Of a stretch of DNA of 64,000 bases, positions 22,969 through 35,076 are shown piece by piece; within the stretch, counting starts at the first letter, position 1, and each line of letters opens with the position of its first letter. The notes beneath the pieces are model-generated. The model was not told where the DNA came from, did no database searches, and saw only the letters and a program-made list of their open reading frames with translations. Made by a program: the position numbers and the translations under genes. Location of the stretch: assembly GCA_001599295.1 (NCBI GenBank), contig BCGN01000004.1:558346-622345 (forward strand), in the 5' to 3' direction. This stretch comes from Sporopachydermia quercuum. Its lineage: Eukaryota; Ascomycota; Sporopachydermiomycetes; Sporopachydermiales; Sporopachydermiaceae.

Positions 22969-25900
22969 TTTTTTATTAATGAATGATATTGATTGATTAT
23001 TGATATTTTAAGCTGAATGTTCTTTTGATTATTAATAACACGGTTCTGTTTAGTTGCAACAAAAAAGTAGAAGAGCGATGAATTTAGATTTGTTTTACTA
23101 TAATATATGTTAGTTCATTGAATAGCCCTGCTGTTTAGGCTTATGCTTTGTTGATCCCTCGATGTTGAACGACGTGGCCAATATGATATGATATGAACAG
23201 ATGCTTTCCCTTAATGCAATTGAAAGACCAGCTTCCTTTTTTAGATGCGCCGTATTGTATCGAATGATGAGTCGAAATGCAATGGTTAATTGTAGTTGAA
23301 ACGAATTCTTTTGATGTCCTGTTTCAATATTTGTTTTGTTATAAAGCAATGAAAGAATGAAAAGCGATTATGATAACGAAGAAAGGATAGTAAACAACTT
23401 CAAGCCAAACACGTTGAATACATTTTATAAATAAAAAAGAAAGGTATTCGGTTAATAAAACCCAGAAAAGGCAGGAATGGTGAGTCAAAATCCCCAATCA
23501 TCCCATAATAATAATAACTCTCATTAACTCTTACTCCTGCAAACAATAATTCCAAAGTTGATCCGCCTTTTTGTCTTACCAAGAATTACTCTCTAGTCTT
23601 GGTGTTCCTCAAACTCAATTAGTACATCAAAACAAACGCGTCACGACATACCATCCATCAAAAATACTTGATTAGGCAAACCAAGCCCACTCTACTTTTG
23701 CTTCCATGCTATAGTATGGAATGTGTGACAACTTTGAAACCAACACCACACAAAAAATAAAGTTTGGATGCCGATGGCAGGTATATGTGCGTCTTAACTC
23801 TGATCGATAAGCCAGCACTGCTTAGATATATGTATGGCAGGCATATGCATGCATGATCATTGAACGAGAGCTGATTCATGTTCGAGTGATAAACAAATGA
23901 ACTATGGCACAACACAGAGCGCAATCAGTTCATTCGGGTTTCTCATGTTTTGTTGATTTGATGTTTCAGAGTTCTTTGAATCAAAAGTATTATTGTTTTC
24001 GTGCTATGATGTGTAAGCACTATTTGCCAAGAAGAGTCAAACAGGAGTTCAGAATTAAAGTTTGCTTCGAATTCCAGAGGCCAAAAATTTCTATGACAAT
24101 TTGTCCAAACTAACCAATTGGGAAACCAACCTTCCTATTCGCTCATGTCACATACTCTATTTGTAATGTGAATTTTCTCTCACCTTTAGAGGGTATTCNT
24201 AACACAACGTCTCAATAATAATTATTTTATCGATGGGTTATCGTAATTTGTGTAGTTGAGTAAGAAATAAACAAGAGGCGGTGTTGATATGATTAAAGGA
24301 AGGTTGGTGGTTCCATCGAACACATTATGGTTGCAAAATATGATCTCATGAGTAAATTGAAGGGACGTATTAATTGAATATAGGGGAGAGTTTGCTAAAG
24401 AAATTTGTTGAACAGCCAGTGGAACTTTGGTGTGTAGGACATTATTCATCGGATCAATAGGTGATTCGGTTGGGGTATAAGTTTCTAGTCGTTGAGTATC
24501 CATCAATAAATGCATTGGAAAACATCTTTTCATTGTAAAATTGCATTACTACTCCCTGGTACTGTCGAGCAGACAGTTATATTGAGATTGCATTCATATC
24601 TTCATGTTGTTTCACGGTTGTTTTATCAAAGGTGTCAAGCAATCCTCTTCTTGTCTATTCCATAATATCCATCACAATACATACCTCAAAGGAATGACTG
24701 ACAGTTGGGATAATCAGTAAAACAAAATTCAAAAATTCAAACGATTCTTCTGATGCTCTTTATCGAATACAAATGAAAGACTCGGGTAAGTTAATTGCTA
24801 TAATGTAGAGAAGAAAGTGTATGACTATGTATCAACCCAACATCTATCACGTAGTTAGAAGGAAAGCAGGAAACCTCAGAAATAATATATAAAATCAAGC
24901 ACAATAACGAACTAGGTTGGGAGAGAGATAATCGTATGAACCTTGTCCGTCCTACGGTCTTTAATTCGGACAACAGAACGTCCGGTTGGATCTGTCATAT
25001 AAGGTTTAGCTTCCAAGTTTACTTCTAACCTTATTTGGTACCTCAAGAGTTTTGTTCCTGATTAAAAGAACGAATGATAAAAAAAATTAAAGGAGGTCAA
25101 GTTGGTATTTTTCAATAGAAACATCAATACCAACCAAGTAAGGAGTAGTAAGTGAAATAATAAGGATCTTGTTTTAACAATTTTCTCTTCTCTTCTCTTC
25201 TTTCTTGTTGAAAATTGTTGTTTTAAGACAAATCAACTGCAAAGGTAAATCTGTTCAATTACGGTATTATAAAAGCTTACCATTCAAATAAAGGTTTGGA
25301 CCAATCAATGGAGCTCCNAGTTTTTAGATGAAAGAATACTCTTAGCTTAACGGATTTTAGTTTATTTAGAATTGTAGTCAAAGAAACTAAGAATCTGTGA
25401 GATTAAAAGAGATTAAAAGAGATTGAAGTCTATGAGTTAAAGGGTGTTTTTCTGTAAGAAATTAATCGCAAACTGTGCATTCAATATGCAATGATTGGTT
25501 CGGGCTTTCCTTCGATAACTTTTCGAGGTATTGAAAGACGCATGGTAATAGAGCAATGAGGAGCAGTTGTATCTTTTGAAAGATAATTGGCACTTTCATA
25601 AAATAAGTAGTTGACATTGGTTTGCTTCTTGTAGTCATACAGAGCCTCGAATTGCATTGTATTTGAAATTTTCTTTGATTTGTGTCTCTGAACAAGAACC
25701 TTGGTTCATTCTTTTGACTAAACCGGTATACTTGATTTATTTAGAGCAAGGAGAAANTGGACAAACTGGTTCATTTCTTAGAGTCATCCCTTTCCTTTTT
25801 TCTATTTATCCTTTTAAATACATATAGTTTGTATGAGCTATTTTCTTTTTTGTCATTGTAGTTTCTGAAAGTCCTTAATTTTATTTCGGTGATTGATAGC

Positions 25901-28900
25901 AATTAACGTTTTGACATTTCCAGTTCCTTACCAGTTTTAAGATTAAGGTTGACGTTAGAACAACTTTAATCTGACTTAGAAAACAAAACTTTTTCCATTT
26001 CATAAACTCTATCTTGTCAAAGAGATACCATGCCAAGAGTTGAACAAATAAAAAGCCTCAGTTAATACTACTATTACTATCCTACTTGCTTATTATACAG
26101 ATCTTAATGTTACCTGTTGCCTCCAATGCTATTCTTATGTTTTTGTATTTTATAATACAATCTGACAAGCTAAAAAGATTTGTTATCCTTTGAAATGAAT
26201 ATCTCACGACAATTACTAGCATAAACAGGAAAAGTTGGATCATAAAAAATACAACTACATAAATTCATTAAATACAGAATTTCAGAGATCTTTTACTTCT
26301 TTGTTGTTATCTATCTTTTTTTCGGTCGAAATATTACGTGTACCATGTTCATAGTCTCTCTTACGCGATTGAATATCACTTGCATATGTTTGTTGAAAAT
26401 AGAGAGCCTTTTGCTGTTTCCAGCGGCAAAATTGGTTGAGTCTTTCCTATAATGAAAAGGAATTAACGCTCTGCTGAATAAGGGAAATAAATTCCTCTTC
26501 TAGTTGAAAGCTAAAGCCATCAAATCCAAGTAAAAATTAGAGGATGTTATTATTTTTTGCATGACTATCCTTAGAGCACCTTCACAGTGGTAAATAAAAC
26601 AAATAGATCGAGATAGTTCTAGAGCTAATATGCATATTAGCTTCCAGTTTTCAAGCTTTAGATGGGAAAGACACACCACACAGGTAATTTGAATTGGCAA
26701 TTCATTTTTGATGATCATCAAACCAACTCGTAATGTTAATTCCGGGGTTCCTTCAATGCATTGCCGGATACGTAAAAAATAATTAGATATCATGCGACCT
26801 ATTAAACACAGGAAGTTCTGAAGCTTTCATTTTTGCTTTGAATATTTCTACTGAAAATATTCTGAATGGAATATTTCAACTACAGAGAAATAATAAGCAA
26901 TACATAAATTAGTCACTCATACATCACATTAATTCAAATANCTACACGGAAAATCAATAATGGAATAGACTTTCTGTTTCTCTCTCACTTTGAAAGTTAT
27001 CAATATGGCATGAAAAAAACGTGAAACCACATGACTCGAAAGTTTGTTTAAGAGCAACCTGGAGGGGGAAACTCCACCAATTAGGTCAATAAGAAGATAG
27101 ATTGGCCAAGTGTATGTAAATGCAATCCCACTACTTTTTTTCCTAAAACAGAAGGTTTGCCGATATTTCGTAAATGCGAGGTTCATATTAAACTTCATTG
27201 AATAAGTCTGCTGCGGTACTGCTTAAGCATTGATCCATTTTTTTATGAAATAACCCTTGATATCATCTTATATCATCTTTTTTTCTTAATCTAACTTGTT
27301 TAAAAAATGTAGAAGCTTTCCAAATCATAATAATATTTCTAGAAGAATTATATACTCATTCAAATGAATCCTCGTTTAATCGAGATACTCTACGAGATCT
27401 GGCACAATGCTTNGAGAAAAGAAATACATCAAAATATAAAACTTAAAAGTTGTTTGACCTACCAAAATAGGAAATAAAAATTAAGGTCGTATTAGTTAGC
27501 CCTTTAAAAAGAAGTTGTGGTTTAAGTTGTAACTCAAGTATAAAGTTCTATTNTTGAAGTAAATGTTAAAGACTAAATCATTCAAAGTTTCGATAATGAG
27601 CGCTAGTAGTATGAAACAGCCATCAACAAACTTGAAAAATATTGTAAATACTGAAAAACGAGAGTTCTATAGTGTAATGATTAGTAAACCAGAAAGCATA
27701 GTATTTGCGCCAATGAATTCAGTGGCCTGTTTAATATTAAGATTCCGAGTGTATCAAGACTTTTTTTTTTAGATAATCAACTTCTAAACAGTGCCACGGG
27801 AGTAATTAGCAGGAGAAAGATGATATGAATGAATGGGAATGCACATCTCCAGCCAGTATTTTCAGGATTATAAATGAACTAAATACAAAACAGAAGGCGG
27901 GAACTTCCACTACGAAATATACCACCGTAATTCAAATTTCATTTATATGGTATGCTTAGAGTTTCTTTCTTTCTCTAATGTCAGAAGCACAAACTTCGAA
28001 TCAATCTCCAAATAATAAACGCTTATTAATTTTTTCAGCTAAATTCACAGCGAAACTATCTATATATTCCAAAAAATCAATCGATCCCCAGACCGAATTA
28101 CGTACAGACCATTTATTAACATTGCTAGACCCTCTAAAACGGGTTGTACCGTCGAAAAAGTGTATATACAATACGAGCTTAGAAAATTTGAAAAAGGATA
28201 AACGAATATAAGATGCAAGGAGATACTTAATATGGCTTAATAGTTTCATAGACCTACAATAATGTTTCAAATTGAGTTACTGAAATATCAACACATTTGG
28301 AGCCCCTGTATTGCCATCAAAATAAATCTTATTGATGCACTCAAAACGTTATTAATATAACCACTATAACCGAACTCCCAAAAAATGATTTGACAATTGG
28401 TTTATGTAAATATTTCTAGTATCATGTTTCCAGTTTTTTCGAAAGTAAGAATCTGGTATCTATAAACTTCATATTTTTCACTTTTGTTGTCTTTCTTATG
28501 CTTCATAATCTTGTCTCTCCCAAAATCATTCTGAGTTCATCTCCAGTTACTTGAAATTACTTCAAGAACGGACGAATTTGCTTTCGTCAAGAACTATCGA
28601 GTATAGTGGAATGATTCCTAAAACGGTAAGTCTAGACAGGAACATAGTAGATGCGCTAAAAAGACATAAAGTGTGAATTGTATACATCAATACTTATCAA
28701 GGTGTCTCTTAGTTTATTTATGAAACCGAAAGTTGCTTTCGACATATCAGTCATTTATCAAAAATCTATTACCACAAACCAGAGAAACATATTTTTAATT
28801 AAACCTGCCTGTTATGAGTAAATTAAACGTCAGTCGTTCAGTATGAAATTGCATAAGAGATGATCTTTGACTTTCTAAATAGCGCAAAATATACTTTATA

Positions 28901-31422
28901 GTTTGAATAACGTCTAACATTTTCAAAGACGAAGCCTGAGTTTGATTTAACATTTATATGCAATATTAACGCACCAACCACTGTGTTGCAGAAGGTTTAA
29001 CTTATTTCGGGTATATTGCTCTGTGCTAGGATAACTAAATCCGCGGAGAACCCTCGGAGTTTGTTCGTCAAAATGCAGCAAAGTGAAACAAATATAAGTA
29101 TATTCATCAGAGTAATCTCAAGTTTTTGATAACAGTAATACTATCGGTCTAACTGAAAGTAGTAGAAAAAAGATAAGTATAGCATNCTCAATGTTTCGAA
29201 TGAGTTAAAAACGATAGGATGCTGAATTGAGTATTTACTAGTGTCAAAAATAGATGAGCATCAGATAAGGTTAATTCGAAAACTTGGAATAAAACAGATG
29301 GAATGAAAATAAAATAGGTAGTTTCATTCGGCTCACCAAAATAAGTAAGGAACTAAAAGGCAAACGGGAAAAAATGTAGATGTAATTAAATAGAACATAA
29401 TGTTGAACATCAATATTGGTAGCTAACGGTTTTCTTCAGTTCTGATTAGAAACAGTAACGCCGAACGAAAGGGATTACTAAAACCCGTGAAAAAAAGCTA
29501 CTTTGCCTTGCTCATAAATCTACCTTTGTTTACTATCTTCTTTCATACAAACTCAGATTTATTAATAATCATATTATAGTTTTCGCCATCTATAGCGTAC
29601 TCAAATAATGCATATGGATCTACTATTCTCCGTGATTATACCAATTTATTTATTATGAACTGCATGTTCTTGTGGCGCTTCTTGGAAAAGTCGAGATCAA
29701 ATTTAGATTTACCTAAACAATTTCCTGTCTAATTTATTGATATTTAAATCAGATTTCTAAAAGCTCACGATTATTATACTCCCCAAAGCATCAATGATGA
29801 ACTGAATTAGTATAATGATCTTTAGCTGNTCAGCATGGAATATTTCTGGTTCAAATAAAAAACATGTACATAGACTCATTAGTATATATCAGACTACTCA
29901 CTTAAATGATAAGGGAAAGATCAATTTTTTTGAGATCGATTTGATTTTATCCTCTTGCGATATTGATGAATATTAAGGTTGAGTAAGTCTGAGGGAGAGC
30001 AACTAGCATTTACGATTGAAGTATTCAACTTTATAAGCTGAGTGAACGTAAATGATGCAACTGAACCAACGAAACAAGCTTTGAAAGAGTATAATTATAA
30101 ATCAATAAAATCAGTCTCATCATTGTCGCACCCCTAGTGAACCACCATTGAAGTGCTCAATGGATTTTCAGATAAAAACTATTCATGATTATAGTATGAA
30201 AGGATTTGATTGTCGCTCAGCTATAATAAGATGAGCTACACCCACCAATATNTNTATAATATANATATAATAATTTCTAATAAGCCTACTAACATAACTA
30301 GGATTTGTAATTTATGTTGTNTAAATAGTTAATAATTATATACATAGAATATATACCATATAACAATATTTATATTCCGATTAAGGTTATAATAATACCC
30401 GCAGGTAATCACCTTTCGGGTCAATAGTAATGATGAGAATATGCTCTCTTATGCTAACTCTACATTTTACGAGTAGAATAAAGTAGATCAAGAGTCATCA
30501 TTGTCATCACAACAATATTCAAATAACTTGGTATGATTTCAGTCGCAGTTTTTAACCAATCACAGCCTATTTTCTACCTTTGTTTCATAGCACACTGCCA
30601 TTACTAAACGATGAACCCTAGCCAATAAAGTAATCTCTAACTTTTAAGAACTTCACTTTTAACGAACTTTCTGAGCTTTGCACCTGAGAGCTTCTCATGA
30701 ATTATCGTAAGTTCATTCAATTTGTTCAATTCTCTCCAACATTTCGGCTTTTGGAATCGAATCATCAATTATAATAAAAGACATACGTAAAGTGACAAGG
30801 GTCTATTGATATAAACTAACTCTAACTTCAGGGACCGAATGAAATTTGAAATATTCCCGATCACTTAAGGTTTAGGTTATTCGTAGTTAGCTTATATCTT
30901 ATTAAAAATCATATATGTAAGTCGTTATATAAAGTTTACCAATTCCTTAAGGTGCAATATTTTCTATCCTAAAAAGGCAATTTGATAGATGGGTTTTTCC
31001 ACTGACTTGTTGCATGAGAGATATGGTTTATTATTAATTTCATATAATTAAACTTTAAGCACAACATCAACTAATGATTCTTATTGATTCATTAATTTTA
31101 ACTACCATCAAAAGTGGAACTTAACTCATCCAAATATTTATGTTTTCAGTATTTTTAACCCATTGTTGCTATATTCAAAATATTGAATGCATGTATATAT
31201 AGCATTTCCCCTCCTTACTCATTTCTTTTTCGCATGAAATTAACAGCTATTTCAATTTGTTCTTCCTTNCTTTCTTAAACATCTGCTTGATATATTATTT
31301 TCTATTGAGTTTATTCCTCTTTATGAATGATACTTCTTGATTGCTATATTTCAAACAATAAAAAGAACAGCTTTAGTTTCGAGTGAAAGCATAATATAGA
31401 TAATCAGAGGGAGGACGGAACT
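22969..31422. other. 8.45-kb gene-poor block between divergent genes
   Basis: This is the longest stretch without a recognised gene, lying between the 5' ends of TOS1-like (-) and the DOT6/TOD6-like gene (+). Open frames are short and match nothing I know. Items seen: a possible spliced coding fragment on the minus strand (24912-25316), two inverted repeats (25101-25134, 25176-25219), a short tandem repeat (25399-25428), an AT-dinucleotide-like tract with several unresolved bases (30248-30275), and scattered single N. A regional centromere, ncRNA locus, very fast-evolving gene or simply long promoters are all possible. Sequence alone does not decide. Confidence 0.4.
25399..25428. repeat. Short tandem repeat, 10-base unit
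   Basis: The unit AGATTAAAAG occurs in tandem and is followed by a third, partly matching copy. It lies in the gene-poor block. Such short arrays are usually slippage products. Confidence 0.6.
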
Positions 31423-32592
31423 ATGTCAAAAACAGTTGAGACCTCTTCAAATGGTCGTATATCTAAAACAAAACAACCAAAGACAAAGTAAGTACTGAAA
31501 ATAAATTAAAAAGACAGATGTATCAATTATAAAATAGAAACCACATTTATTCGTATGAGATAAGCAACATACTAATATAAACTCTTATATAGATCACCAT
31601 CATCTTGGGACCCAAGCGATGATTTTCTTTTAAGACATTTGAAAGAGAAAAAGAAGTTGGGATGGAAAGAGATCGCAACGCATTTTCCTAACAGAACATC
31701 TAATGCTTGTCAATTTAGATGGAGGAGAATTTCCTCAGGTACACTGAGAAGAAGTGCGTCTGCTGTGCATTTTCTCCCCATTAACAATTTGATGCTACCA
31801 AACGAACAACACTCGAACAATCTAGTACATCCGCCAACATATAGTTTTCATTCAAATACTCCACCAGAAATGATTCCAACTCACTATGCCCCAAGTCCAC
31901 AATTAATGCACCAAACTTACCAACCTCACCAGCACCCTTATGCTCATGCGCATCTTCATCAACATCAACTTCATCCTCAGCCAATGAACCATTCCTCATA
32001 TTTCCCACCATTAGATAATGCGTCTTTTCTTCAGAAGCAATCGATTAGAAAACCAGAAACACCACCAATTAACGGTTTTTCAATTTCAAGTCACTTCAGT
32101 CCAATGTATTCTCGAACTGTGACTACTCCAGTTTATCAGTTCCCAACGCCACGACCTGAAACTCCTTCATGGTCAGGAGAAGAAGTTGATTTACTAGCCA
32201 ATATGAAATCAGGAAAGCTAAGATTAGAAGAATTAAGTGTTCTTTTACCAAATAGATCAGAAGCTGATATCAAGTCAAAACTATCTACTCTTGACCTTGA
32301 TTCAATAAAAAATCCAGCAACATCATCTCCCCAAACAATTGCAACCCCAATGACCACAACGGCAAATTCCCCTATCTCAGAACTGAATTTGAATTCTATA
32401 TACTCAATTAACGAAGAATCAAAACCTTTCATAAACAATTCTAATTACCTTCAAACCCTTCATATGGGCGCTAAATTACTACATGAAAGACCACAAATTT
32501 TACCAACATTGGATCTATCTCGAAGTTACGTCCCAACTGGGAGGATTGAGCTTCCTCCTTTAAAGAGTATCACAAACTTCTCTATAATGTGA
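31423..32592 (+). CDS. DOT6: DOT6/TOD6-like Myb/SANT repressor of ribosome-biogenesis genes
   Basis: Exon 1 (31423-31487), intron 31488-31592 (GTAAGT, TACTAAT branch) and exon 2 (31593-32592) give 354 residues. The Myb/SANT domain starts right after the intron (about residues 25-72). It contains SSWDPSDDFLLRHLKE, GWKEIATHFPNRT and ACQFRWRR, nearly identical to Dot6/Tod6. Those proteins bind the PAC element (GATGAG) and recruit the Rpd3L deacetylase to repress ribosome-biogenesis genes when TORC1/PKA signalling falls. A His/Pro/Gln-rich linker follows. A second, weaker Myb-like segment lies at about 213-255 (SWSGEEVDLL, LLPNRSEADIKSKL). The protein is shorter than S. cerevisiae Dot6 (about 670) or Tod6 (about 525). 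It is probably the single pre-duplication orthologue, so the symbol is approximate. Confidence 0.87.
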
Positions 32593-33517
32593 TCATCATT
32601 CAAAGATTGAAAAAATGATCACCTGTATTCTATCAATTCTACAAAAAAGTTCTATTTATCTTTTACTTTGAAAAAAAGCAGTCATTCTTTTGTTTGAGTA
32701 GATCAATCTTCCATTTTTTTTTATTTCTTTTTATTCAATGGGTAATTATACAGGCGGCAACATCTCATCTTCTACTTTTAGCTATACAGTCAATAAACGT
32801 TCTNTAGAATATTCAGCACTCAGCTAAATTGCAATGTAGATAACATATAAAAGAGGTTTTCTTTATCAATAANCTTACCCCTTTACTTACTTTATTACCA
32901 TTAATAGGCAAGCAGGTTTATTATAAAACGATAAGTTGGTATATCCTTATTGATCTATCTTTCATTAAAATAGAAAGGGAAAATTTCATTCTTCCGTACA
33001 AAGTTTCAAAATTAATGACTAATTGAAATCTTTTAGTGTACGGAATGTAGAGCCATCTCAATCTGGGGATATCAAACATACATTTGAAATATAATCAAAC
33101 CGGCAATAATGGTCAATTATGTTATTCAACAAAAGACAAAAAAACTAACAATTTGTTACTAGTATTTCTTTAAGATTGTTGGAATAAGTTGTTCTTTTTC
33201 ATCTCACGTAGTTCTGCTATTTGTTTCGGTGGCATTCTGTAACTGATATCTGTTTAAATCCGGGTAAATACATATCTCATATATCCATGCAACGACCTCC
33301 TTTGTTATGGGAACTATTATCTAGAACGGAATGAAAGACCGGAAATTATAAGGCAGAATCGTTTCCGAAATGTTGGTCTCCAGCATATGGCTAAATACAA
33401 TTAGTCATAATCACCAGGATGATCAACAGAANNACAAACTACATCAATTAAGCTGGATTTACATCAAGCTCTTCTGATGAAACAAATAGTCTTATTATAT
33501 GGAAGAAAACTAGAAGA
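32593..33517. other. Intergenic DOT6-like to IBA57
   Basis: About 925 bases between two rightward genes, AT-rich with several single unresolved bases. A four-codon uORF (33499-33513) lies just ahead of IBA57. Nothing else is supported. Confidence 0.5.
33499..33513 (+). promoter_or_regulatory. Four-codon uORF just upstream of IBA57
   Basis: ATG GAA GAA AAC TAG ends four bases before the IBA57 ATG at 33518. Its effect depends on where the leader starts, which the sequence does not show. Confidence 0.3.
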
Positions 33518-34747
33518 ATGATTGCCCTGAGAAAAAGTTTAATAAGGCAGAGCTCATTTCACAGCCAAGGACTCACCCGCCGATCAGTGCATTGGTTCTC
33601 CACAAGTTTAATCAAGAAATGCCCATTCCACGAACAAACGCCCATTAGTTCACCTCCACCATTGGGATATGGAAATCTATCAGAAACAAGATCATTGATT
33701 CAAGTTGAAGGTAAAGATGCTGTTAAATTTTTGAATGGGCTAACAACCAATGTAGTGCCGGATGGACCAACGGGGAATTTTGCTGCAGTGTTGAACGCTA
33801 AAGGTAGATTGATGTGTGATGTATTTGTTTACCCAATGCTCAATAAACAGAACAGTTTTTATGTTGAATGTGATAAAAGAATCACTATAAGCCTACTGGG
33901 TTTGATGAAAATTCATAGATTAAGATCTGATGTCACTTTGAATTCAATTTCTGAGAAGGAACTTACAATCCATTACATATACAACGAGATCAACTCAGAC
34001 TCAACACAAGATGTGCTACAGAAAATTGCTGATGAAGCAAATCTTCAAGCTGCAGCATTTGATGAAAGGGCACCAGGATTTGGATTAAGAATGATTCTGC
34101 CCTCTGGTGAGAATATCGATGAAGCAGTTGCCAAGTATACCCCCGTTAACTCGACCCAATTAGCCATTCGCAGATATGTGAATGGCATCCCAGAAGGTAC
34201 CGCGGAAATCTCACCTTACCAGACATTACCTATGGAATATTGCTTTGATTTTATGGACGGAATCAATTTTGAGAAAGGATGTTACATTGGACAGGAACTT
34301 ACAATTAGAACAAAACACCGAGGTGTCGTTAGGAAGAGGGTCGCTCCAGTTAGGTTTTTCGATTTCTCATCTACCACAGGTGAAGACCTCGACCTCTTAT
34401 ATGATATTGATGATCCTATCACCAAGAGTATAGACTCGAGTAAATATTTCCGAGACTTGAAAATCACATGCGAGATAGAATCTGCATCTGCGGAAGCATC
34501 AAACAGTCCATCTCCTTTTGCTCCGTCACCATTTGGGTCCAGGACTAAAAAATCACAAAATGGGGCCGTAACATCTAATGCAGGAACGGTGATTGCTGCT
34601 GTTGGAAATGTTGGAATTGCGTTAATTCGGTTAGAACAATTCTCTAGGCCTGGAAAGTTCTACATTGATGTTCCTAACTATGTTGATAACAGGGTTCAGA
34701 GGTTAGGGGTAAAAGGTTTTGCATCATGGTGGTGGCCTGAAGAGTAA
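33518..34747 (+). CDS. IBA57: IBA57 (CAF17), mitochondrial iron-sulfur cluster assembly factor
   Basis: The 409-residue protein begins with a basic, Ser/Arg-rich presequence (about 1-35) typical of matrix targeting. The aminomethyltransferase-like fold follows, with the YgfZ/IBA57 signature KGCYIGQE at 253-260 and a TKHRG continuation. Iba57 works with Isa1 and Isa2 in the matrix to make [4Fe-4S] clusters for aconitase, lipoate synthase and homoaconitase. The cysteine of the signature is present. A Ser/Pro-rich insertion (about 325-350: SPSPFAPSPFGSRTKK) interrupts the C-terminal barrel and probably forms a loop. Length is somewhat below the S. cerevisiae protein (497). No intron is needed. 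Confidence 0.95.
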   Translation: MIALRKSLIRQSSFHSQGLTRRSVHWFSTSLIKKCPFHEQTPISSPPPLGYGNLSETRSLIQVEGKDAVKFLNGLTTNVVPDGPTGNFAAVLNAKGRLMCDVFVYPMLNKQNSFYVECDKRITISLLGLMKIHRLRSDVTLNSISEKELTIHYIYNEINSDSTQDVLQKIADEANLQAAAFDERAPGFGLRMILPSGENIDEAVAKYTPVNSTQLAIRRYVNGIPEGTAEISPYQTLPMEYCFDFMDGINFEKGCYIGQELTIRTKHRGVVRKRVAPVRFFDFSSTTGEDLDLLYDIDDPITKSIDSSKYFRDLKITCEIESASAEASNSPSPFAPSPFGSRTKKSQNGAVTSNAGTVIAAVGNVGIALIRLEQFSRPGKFYIDVPNYVDNRVQRLGVKGFASWWWPEE

Positions 34748-35076
34748 GAAAGGTATCGGGCTACAGTAAGTAAATTCTGTAAATAGTATATAATTCATGA
34801 TTCATACTGAAAAAATTTAGTTCACTGTAGCGTAGACTACTGTTACAAATCTCTCCCAATATTAAGGAATTAAACCAACCTTAAGACTACAAATGTGACA
34901 AGACTATAAGATTAATTGATTGCTATTAAAAATCGACAATAAAAGGGCATCAAGCTTGAACATTTAAATATACTAAACATGCATACATATACAAACACAA
35001 ATGAAACAATCAACCGATTCATTTTGTTCAAATTAATAGCAGTCGAAACCAGAAACTCCCCTTCATTATGGTTGAT
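34748..35076. other. Convergent 3' intergenic region, IBA57 and RPS5
   Basis: About 330 bases between converging stop codons. AT-rich; no feature supported beyond presumed 3' UTRs. Confidence 0.5.

Noticed and set aside
24222-24533. 103-codon minus-strand frame with protein-like composition
   Set aside because: I first considered an arrestin-like or split gene with 24690-25700. Frames, splice phases and family motifs did not hold together, so no gene is called.
25462-25695. Alternative minus-strand frame beginning MQFEALYDY, SH3-like at first sight
   Set aside because: Only the ALYDY letters resemble an SH3 domain. The rest lacks the conserved Trp, Gly and Pro positions, and there is no donor to link it to 25316.
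28960-29130. 56-codon minus-strand frame through a small GC-rich patch
   Set aside because: No start codon, weak acceptor and no recognisable motif. It is within the length expected by chance.
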